13,704 nt of DNA. It comes from CAZCAC01 sp964496575 (GTDB lineage: Bacteria; Planctomycetota; UBA1135; GCA-002686595). The notes below the pieces were generated by a model. That model was given only the letters and a program-made list of their open reading frames with translations. It was not told the origin of the DNA and ran no database searches. The position numbers and the translations under genes were made by a program. The stretch lies in NCBI GenBank assembly GCA_964496575.1, contig CAZCAC010000184.1:1-13704 (forward strand), written 5' to 3'. Shown in pieces: positions 6,202 through 11,707 of this stretch (positions are counted from its first letter, which is position 1; each line of letters opens with the position of its first letter).

Positions 6202-8820
6202 GAGGACTCGCACGAGCACGTCGTGACCTTTGGTCATCCGGAGCTCCACGGGAGTGTCGTCTGTGGGGAGCTCGTAATCCTCCAGCCAGAGGTCGACGTA
6301 GCCGTCCGCGCTGACCAGGAACGACACCATCGGTGCGTACAGACCGGAGATGGTGAAGCTCCCATCCGATCCGACCCCCGAACCCTCGGTCCGGGTGATC
6401 CCTTCGGCACCTCCGTCCGGGGACCAGAACACACTGACGTACGCCCGGGGTACCGGCTGCCCGGCTTGGTCCAGGACCCGGCCACGCAGCACCCGGGCTG
6501 CTTCGGTCAGGACGATGTCGAGTGTCCTCCACTCCTCGGAACCGAGTGGGGCGATGGCTCGCTCCTGCAGGAGCTCGCCGAACCTCCCCGTGACCCGCAA
6601 GCGCAGGCCGAGTCCGGGTTGAAGGTCATTCACGATCACGTTCGCGTCCCTGGCGTACACGTGGAGGTTCTCGGAGCCATCGTCGAGCCGAGTCCACGAG
6701 TACGGGCTGCAACCCGCGTTCTTCCAGGCCAGGATCGAGACGGGAGACGGCCTGCCCTCACGGAGCGGGTGACGGTTCGCCGTCAGGCAAGCCTGCAGTT
6801 TGATCGTCGGTTCGCCGTCCGGAGCGATGAAGTGGAGCTCCAGGACTGCACCGCGCGGCAGGGTCACTTCGATCTCTTCGGGCACCTGTTCGGGAATGGG
6901 GACTGTAGTCACCTGGTACCCGACCGCGTAGACGACGATCGTCGAGCTGCCCGGCACCACTCCGCGCAAGGAGGTCCGACCGTCGGACCCCGTCGGATCG
7001 CTGATCGGCGAGAAGAGGTCCATCGCTGCGACCGCCCCGAGGATCGGTGAGCCCTGCGCATCGAAGACGGTGAGCGGCACGGTGCTCGTGGTCTCGGGAT
7101 CGACGAGCGAGACATCCCCGAGGTCCCAGTCCTCCAGTACCTCCCGCGGCTCGAGCTCGATCTTCCGGCGAAGTTTGCGGTCGGGAGAGGTGAGGTAGAG
7201 CACTCCTCCTCGCACCGAGGGGTGCTCCAGGGCGAGGCGAAACCTCCCCTTCGAATCGGTGAGCTCCCGGGGCGTGACTCTTCCGGGTACTTCAGCAAAC
7301 GGGTACCGGATCTCGATCGACACTTCGGCCGAGGACACGGGAATGGACCGTTTCCCGCGATGATCGACGACCCGGCCAGTGAGCGCGAGCAGCTTCCGCA
7401 CCTCGATCCGCAGCTGCTCCACGGGTCCGTCCAGGTAGGTGCTACAAGGGCGCCACTCCCGCTCCACCAGGGTCGGGTCCCTGAACTGGTAGTCCGGGGG
7501 CAAGCAGAGGCTGCCCGACCAGCCCGCGGCGAGGCCGTCGAAGCGGAAGGAACCGTCCGGTCCGGTCCACGCGTTCGCCCGGTACCCGGTATTGCGATCG
7601 ACCTTCAGCTCCCTGGCCCTCGGTCCCAGCTCCCCCTCGATGTTCAGGTACGGCGAGTCCGCGTGCAGGCTCAACGGGATCGATTCGGCCGGCTGGCCGC
7701 CATCCACCACGATCCAGCCGGAGACGACCGCGCCCGGCCGCAGGGAGACCTCGTGAGTCTCCGGCGTGAGGGCGACCTCGTGAACCTGGGCAGGCCAACC
7801 CGGCGCGATCGCGAGGAGTTTCGCCTCTCCCTCTTCCTCGAGCTCCACGGCCAGACGCCCCTCGACGTCCGTCTCGCCGCGAGCGAGTACGGCCCCATCC
7901 CGGCAGAGCAGGAGCTCCGCACTCACGACCGGCCGGTCCTCGGGATCGGTGAGCACGTAGACCGGCCCGGGGAGTGGCCGGTGTCGCGCGAGCTCGATTC
8001 GCGCGGAGTCACCCCCTCCGGTCGCCGTGTCCTCCGGCGCTACCGCCTCGTCCTCGTCCGCAGTGCTCGTCACGCCACCCGGCAGCGCGGCTACCTCCAC
8101 CTCGCCATTCGCGTCGCCAGTTGACGGAGGATCTCCGCCCAGGAAGAGCCACCCCACCGCACCCAGAATGGCCACGACCGCCGTCACCCCGACCGTCCAC
8201 GACGTCTTCGACACGAGAGCACCTCCGAGAAGTTCACCGAGCGCGACCTTTGTCGCATTGCCCCCCCCGCCGAAGGCGAGAGGCGCGAGGGCGTGGATCC
8301 AGTGCCGACCTTCGTCGCCGTACTCGCGGGCGAACCTCCCGCGAAGTCGACCCAGGGCGCGGGACAGCCGCTTGCGCACCGCCGCGGGCGTCTCCCCACG
8401 CCGCGCCGCAATGGCGCTGGATGAGAGACCGTCGACGTAGCGCAGCAGGATGGTGGTGCGCTCCGGCTCGTCGAGCTCCAGCACGGCCGCGACCAGCCGC
8501 TGCTGCATCGCGGTGCGGGCGACGACGTCGCCCGCCGAAGGCTCCGCCTCGCTCCGGGCCACGGCGTGCTCGCGCCGGCGGCGGCTGGTCTCCCCACGAA
8601 GACTCTGCCGCGCCAGCGTACGCACCACGCGAGCCAGCCAGGCGCGCAGCGTCGCTCCGGTCGTGCCATGTGGCGGGCGCTCGAGAGCGCTGAGCCAGAC
8701 ATCCTGGGCCACGTCCTCGGCCCTACCGGGATCGCGGACCAGCTTCCTCGCCAGGGCCTGCACCCAGGCGAGGTTCTCGAGGAGCTCCTCCTCGCTGACC
8801 ATTCGCGCCGACGGATCCAT
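6169..8820 (-). CDS. ECF sigma factor fused to TM helix and CarboxypepD_reg repeats
   Basis: An 883-residue product from the ATG at 8820; a GTG at 8823 is also in frame. Residues ~12-75 are sigma region 2 (LVRDPGRAEDVAQDVWLSAL near 28-47). Residues ~112-166 are sigma region 4 (LDEPERTTILLRYVDGLSSS, then the helix-turn-helix ETPAAVRKRLSRALGRLRGR). Next come a Gly-rich joint at ~184-187, one transmembrane helix at ~209-228 (VGVTAVVAILGAVGWLFLGG), an acidic Thr/Gly/Asp-rich linker to ~270, and about 600 residues of beta-sandwich repeats such as VLRGRVLDQAGQPVPRAYVS near 777. Planctomycete ECF factors with long membrane-spanning C-terminal extensions are known; the sigma part should sit in the cytoplasm with the repeats outside it. 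The frame ends at 6169 after APFRRE because of a frameshift. No separate anti-sigma factor gene is recognisable nearby. Confidence 0.85.
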   Translation of the reverse strand: MDPSARMVSEEELLENLAWVQALARKLVRDPGRAEDVAQDVWLSALERPPHGTTGATLRAWLARVVRTLARQSLRGETSRRRREHAVARSEAEPSAGDVVARTAMQQRLVAAVLELDEPERTTILLRYVDGLSSSAIAARRGETPAAVRKRLSRALGRLRGRFAREYGDEGRHWIHALAPLAFGGGGNATKVALGELLGGALVSKTSWTVGVTAVVAILGAVGWLFLGGDPPSTGDANGEVEVAALPGGVTSTADEDEAVAPEDTATGGGDSARIELARHRPLPGPVYVLTDPEDRPVVSAELLLCRDGAVLARGETDVEGRLAVELEEEGEAKLLAIAPGWPAQVHEVALTPETHEVSLRPGAVVSGWIVVDGGQPAESIPLSLHADSPYLNIEGELGPRARELKVDRNTGYRANAWTGPDGSFRFDGLAAGWSGSLCLPPDYQFRDPTLVEREWRPCSTYLDGPVEQLRIEVRKLLALTGRVVDHRGKRSIPVSSAEVSIEIRYPFAEVPGRVTPRELTDSKGRFRLALEHPSVRGGVLYLTSPDRKLRRKIELEPREVLEDWDLGDVSLVDPETTSTVPLTVFDAQGSPILGAVAAMDLFSPISDPTGSDGRTSLRGVVPGSSTIVVYAVGYQVTTVPIPEQVPEEIEVTLPRGAVLELHFIAPDGEPTIKLQACLTANRHPLREGRPSPVSILAWKNAGCSPYSWTRLDDGSENLHVYARDANVIVNDLQPGLGLRLRVTGRFGELLQERAIAPLGSEEWRTLDIVLTEAARVLRGRVLDQAGQPVPRAYVSVFWSPDGGAEGITRTEGSGVGSDGSFTISGLYAPMVSFLVSADGYVDLWLEDYELPTDDTPVELRMTKGHDVLVRVLTWTGAPFRRE

Positions 8821-8859
8821 CACACTCGGAGGTAGAGGGCAGCCGATCCTCGGAGTGTG
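8821..8859. promoter_or_regulatory. Inverted repeat abutting the sigma-fusion start codon
   Basis: CACACTCGGAG (8821-8831) and CTCGGAGTGTG (8849-8859) pair at 10 of 11 positions across a 17-base spacer. The first arm is directly adjacent to the ATG at 8820. In mRNA this would place the start codon at the base of a stem; in DNA it could be an operator. Neither role is shown. Confidence 0.45.
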
Positions 8860-8875
8860 ACCGACCGGTGTCGGT
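8860..8875. promoter_or_regulatory. ACCGAC-CGGT-GTCGGT palindrome
   Basis: A perfect 6-bp inverted repeat with a 4-base centre, immediately next to the 8821-8859 repeat and upstream of the sigma-fusion gene. It is compatible with a dimeric regulator site or a second stem in the leader. No known operator is recognised. Confidence 0.4.
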
Positions 8876-9130
8876 TTGGTGACGTCAAATCCCGGTCAGC
8901 CCGCCGACTCGTCGCCCTTCTCGGTGTTCGTGGGGAGTCGGACTCGAGAACGGTGCAAGCGCTGGGGCTCGAGCTCGTGGCCCTCCACGTCGGCGCAAGC
9001 TCGACCCGATCGGCGAAGAAAACGGCAGAAGGACCGCCCGTTCTCACGGGTCTCTAACCAACCGTCCGGCTCATGGTGATGCGCGAGACCGATCGCGGAG
9101 CCGCTGACAACTCCTGGACTCCTTCCACTT

Positions 9131-9159
9131 CGGTGCCCCCACTGCGGCTCGGGGCACCG
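9131..9159. promoter_or_regulatory. GC-rich hairpin in leader of lipoprotein/toroid pair
   Basis: CGGTGCCCC (9131-9139) and GGGGCACCG (9151-9159) form a perfect 9-bp stem with an 11-base loop, 40 bases before the ATG at 9200. There is no T-tract after it, so an intrinsic terminator is unlikely. An mRNA leader structure or operator is possible. Confidence 0.4.
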
Positions 9160-9199
9160 GCATCCCCGAGGGCGGCACGACGGCCATCGACAGGATCAC

Positions 9200-9502
9200 A
9201 TGAATCGGAACCAGAGCTCCCCAGCGCTGTTGATACTGCTCATCGGGCTGGGGTGTCTTGCCGTGATCCAGCTCCTCGACCTGGGAGGATGTGGCGGCAG
9301 GAGCGAGCCCGCCCACATCACGGCGAAATCACCGCGCACGGCAGATGCGGCCCTCGATAGACTGACGTCGTGGCGCGGAGGACCTCGCGCTCGGACCGAG
9401 AAGGTGATGCCCGTGCTGGAGTCGCTGCAGATGGACCGGCCCCCGGAGTCGGCTCTCCCCTGCGAGTCAGGGTTCGGGAGCGAGGAGGAAGTCAATGGGT
9501 GA
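9200..9502 (+). CDS. Small putative lipoprotein
   Basis: A 100-residue product. After MNRNQSSPA comes a hydrophobic stretch, residues 10-26 (LLILLIGLGCLAVIQLL), followed by DLGGCGG. L-G-G-C at 28-31 resembles a lipobox, which would place lipidated Cys31 at the mature N-terminus; a plain membrane anchor is the alternative. The remaining ~70 residues are polar with no recognised domain. AGGA lies about 6 bases before the ATG. The TGA at 9500-9502 overlaps the ATG of the next gene (9495) by 8 bases, the main reason to believe the gene is real, since it suggests translational coupling. The C-terminal 30 residues are acidic partly because they encode the next gene's ribosome site. I do not recognise a family. 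Confidence 0.55.
   Translation: MNRNQSSPALLILLIGLGCLAVIQLLDLGGCGGRSEPAHITAKSPRTADAALDRLTSWRGGPRARTEKVMPVLESLQMDRPPESALPCESGFGSEEEVNG
9483..9489 (+). promoter_or_regulatory. Strong ribosome binding site of toroid gene
   Basis: AGGAGGA ends five bases before the ATG at 9495 and lies inside the end of the lipoprotein gene. It fixes the toroid start and supports coupled translation. It is the clearest Shine-Dalgarno sequence in the window. Confidence 0.75.
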
Positions 9503-11555
9503 ACCGTACCTGCGAAGTGACCGCGATCGACGGATCCGCGGGCTGGCCGGCGCGGCGATCGGGCTCGCCGCGCTCTTGATCGCCGGTCTCGCCCTCGGGC
9601 AGGAGCGCGGTGATCGACCCGGTCGCGGCCGCGGTCTCCAGGCTCGCCGCGAGTTGCCCCGTGACCTCCGCCGCCTGCAGCCACACATCGACGAGGCGAT
9701 CGACCGCGGGGTCGAGTGCCTGCTCGCGCTCCAGCTTCGCGACGGTACCTGGGGGGAGTTCTCGGACAGCTACGGGAGCGGGCAGACGGCGCTCTCGCTC
9801 TACACCCTGCTGAAGTCCGGCGTGCCACCAGAGCATCCGGCGATCCAGGCCGGGTTCGCTCACCTCGACGGCACCCGGCCTTCGAAGATCTACACCCTCT
9901 CCTGTCACCTCCTCGCCTACGGGGCCCTGGGCGATCCGGAGCGCCATCGGCGGATGAAGGCGCTGCTCGAGCTCCTTCTCGACTGGCGAGAGGGATCGTA
10001 CGGCTACCCCGGGTTCCCGGCCGGAGAGCGGGGGGGGCGCGAGGAGGGGCCGCGACGGGACTGGACCTGGACCGACCTCTCCAACACGCAGTTCGCGGCC
10101 CTCGGCCTGCGCGCGGCTCATCAGGCGGGGCTGAAGATACCCTCGAAGGTGTGGACTGAGCTGCTCGAAGCGACCTTCGAGTACCAGGAGGAGCCGTACC
10201 CGGTTCGCGACTCCGCCGCGGAGAAGCGCACGTCGACGGGGAAGCGCCTGGCCGCCGGCTTCTGCTACCAGGTCGCCAGGGAAGGGCCGGGGCCGGGTGG
10301 ACCCGGGCCGGGAGGCGGTGGGCGCGGTGGGCCTCGTGCGGAGCCGACCGGTTCGATGACCGCGGCGGGGATCGCGGTGCTGGAGATCTGCCGCGAAGGA
10401 CTCGACCGGCGACTGAAGTCCAAGACCTCGCTCGCCATCGACACCGCTCAGCGACGCGCGCTCGCCTGGTTCGACGAGAACTTCTCCGTCGAGCGGAATC
10501 CCGGGGGTGGCGGCTGGCTGTGCTACTACCTCTACGGCCTCGAGCGCGTCGGCTCCCTGCTCGAGCTCGATTCGATCGGAGGCGAGGACTGGTATCTCGA
10601 GGGCGCTCGCGTCCTGGTCCGCGACCAGCTCCCCTCGGGAGCCTGGCGGGCACAGACTCTCGAGCCCAGCACCTGCTTCGCCCTCCTGTTCCTGGAGCGC
10701 GCCACCGCGCCCACGACGGGCGAAGGGCCGACGCGGCAAGTGGTCCGCCTCGGCGAGGGCGAGGTGCAGCTGCGCGGAACGGGCACCAACCCGCTGGCAG
10801 TGTGGATCACCGGCTTCGACGAAGCCGCCCTCCAGGAGCTCGGGACGAAAGGAAACGGCCCGCGGATCGCCAAGGTCGAGCACCTCGTCGACGGCCGGGT
10901 GGTCGAGACCCTGGACGGAATGCCGCGGCGGGCGTGGCGCGGCGAGCGTTACGCCCACCGACACGTCTTCCGCGAGACCGGCACCCACCTGGTGAGCGCG
11001 CGCGTCCACGTCGTCCGCCCCGAGATGCCGGCCGGTGAGACGGTCGGGACGGTCGTGCTCGAATCCGACGGCTTCGAAGTGGAGATCGCGACCATCCCCG
11101 CCGAGTGGATGGTCCCGTTCGCGAAGCTCGCCGGGGAGAACCTGCTCCGCGGCGTGGACGTCGAGGTCCGCGTCTCCTCCGGCAATGCGCCGGATGCCGC
11201 CACGGACGGCCTCCAGTCGACGCGTTGGCTGGCGCAGGCCTCCGACCGGCACCCCTCGATTTCCCTTCGCTTCCCACGCGCGATTCGCGCCGACACGATC
11301 GCGCTCTCGGGCCCGGACGCCTGCGCCGCGGATCGGGGGGAGCACGATGTGATCGCGCGGGCGGTGGTGACCGTGGACGGCAAGCTGGAGCTCTCGGTGC
11401 GATTCCCCACCGATCCCCTGCAGCCGGCGATCCTCGAGCTGGACCGGCCGCGCTCGATCCGGAGCCTGGACGTCGAGCTCCTCGAGCGGATACCCGGCAG
11501 CGGGCGCACCGCGACGGTGGGGCTCGCCGAGGTCGGGCTGTTCCGGACGCGATAG
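9495..11555 (+). CDS. Secreted alpha/alpha-toroid (prenyltransferase-like) protein with discoidin-like C-terminus
   Basis: A 686-residue exported protein. Residues ~15-35 form a signal sequence (GLAGAAIGLAALLIAGLALG, then QER). Residues ~55-410 resemble prenyltransferase/squalene-oxidase repeats: IDRGVECLLALQLRDGTWGE, ALSLYTLLKSG, DLSNTQFAALGLRAAHQAG, and late helices NPGGGGWLCYYLYGLERV and STCFALLFLERA. The DxDD acid motif of squalene-hopene cyclase is not seen, so cyclase activity is not supported; Planctomycetota have many secreted non-enzymatic relatives. A Gly/Pro-rich insert (GPGPGGPGPGGGGRGGP) sits at ~264-282. Residues ~415-550 look like an Ig/PKD-type beta domain (HVFRETGTHLVSARVHVV). 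Residues ~558-686 resemble an F5/8 type C (discoidin) ligand-binding fold (DAATDGLQSTRWLAQ; PSISLRFPRAIRADTIALSG). Likely a periplasmic or surface binding protein. Start set by AGGAGGA. Confidence 0.75.
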   Translation: MGEPYLRSDRDRRIRGLAGAAIGLAALLIAGLALGQERGDRPGRGRGLQARRELPRDLRRLQPHIDEAIDRGVECLLALQLRDGTWGEFSDSYGSGQTALSLYTLLKSGVPPEHPAIQAGFAHLDGTRPSKIYTLSCHLLAYGALGDPERHRRMKALLELLLDWREGSYGYPGFPAGERGGREEGPRRDWTWTDLSNTQFAALGLRAAHQAGLKIPSKVWTELLEATFEYQEEPYPVRDSAAEKRTSTGKRLAAGFCYQVAREGPGPGGPGPGGGGRGGPRAEPTGSMTAAGIAVLEICREGLDRRLKSKTSLAIDTAQRRALAWFDENFSVERNPGGGGWLCYYLYGLERVGSLLELDSIGGEDWYLEGARVLVRDQLPSGAWRAQTLEPSTCFALLFLERATAPTTGEGPTRQVVRLGEGEVQLRGTGTNPLAVWITGFDEAALQELGTKGNGPRIAKVEHLVDGRVVETLDGMPRRAWRGERYAHRHVFRETGTHLVSARVHVVRPEMPAGETVGTVVLESDGFEVEIATIPAEWMVPFAKLAGENLLRGVDVEVRVSSGNAPDAATDGLQSTRWLAQASDRHPSISLRFPRAIRADTIALSGPDACAADRGEHDVIARAVVTVDGKLELSVRFPTDPLQPAILELDRPRSIRSLDVELLERIPGSGRTATVGLAEVGLFRTR

Positions 11556-11569
11556 GTCGCCCTGGCCGA

Positions 11570-11620
11570 CGTCGTTCGCCATCGGGTAGGTGTTCGGTCC
11601 CGGCGCTCTCGCGAACGACG
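11570..11620. repeat. 10-bp inverted repeat downstream of toroid gene
   Basis: CGTCGTTCGC (11570-11579) and GCGAACGACG (11611-11620) are exact inverted copies with a 31-base spacer, starting 14 bases after the toroid stop. It may be part of a transcript end; there is no T-tract and the loop is long. Confidence 0.3.
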
Positions 11621-11628
11621 AGTCACGA

Positions 11629-11646
11629 CGGAGCCGACGGGCTCCG
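11629..11646. terminator. Compact GC hairpin before the next promoter
   Basis: CGGAGCC-GACG-GGCTCCG is a perfect 7-bp stem with a 4-base loop between the toroid gene and the TATACT box. It could end toroid transcription, but without a T-run an intrinsic terminator is not certain, and it may instead be an operator near the promoter. Confidence 0.3.
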
Positions 11647-11656
11647 AGCCGGTTCG

Positions 11657-11662
11657 TATACT
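11657..11662 (+). promoter_or_regulatory. Candidate -10 box (TATACT) of the last gene
   Basis: TATACT lies 45 bases upstream of the ATG at 11708, in a GC-rich setting. Only a weak -35 (CCGACG at 11634-11639) is found at 17-base spacing, overlapping the 11629-11646 hairpin. Confidence 0.4.
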
Positions 11663-11707
11663 GTCCTCGTCTGCCTCCGACGCTTCCACCTGACCTCGGA
11701 GCTCTCG

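Larger units (their letters stand above)
8821..9199. other. Divergent control region, no gene
   Basis: 379 bases between the sigma-fusion gene (minus) and the lipoprotein gene (plus). Open frames here are short, arginine/serine-rich and unlike proteins. The stretch holds two inverted repeats next to the sigma start (8821-8859 and 8860-8875), the palindrome TGACGTCA at 8880-8887, and a strong hairpin at 9131-9159 ahead of the plus-strand pair. On the minus strand TTGACG (8882-8887) is a possible -35, but no convincing -10 follows at the usual distance. Confidence 0.55.

Noticed and set aside
6196..6205. Programmed ribosomal frameshift in the sigma-fusion gene
   Set aside because: No slippery heptamer or obvious downstream pseudoknot is visible at the junction; a simple one-base loss explains it better.
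8857..9079. Short plus-strand open frames in the divergent control region
   Set aside because: They overlap each other in different frames, are Arg/Ser-rich and have no ribosome site or recognisable domain.
9492..11582. Open frame of nearly 700 codons on the minus strand opposite the toroid gene
   Set aside because: It mirrors the toroid gene's codons and has no recognisable domain; the plus strand has a strong ribosome site, a signal sequence and known repeats.
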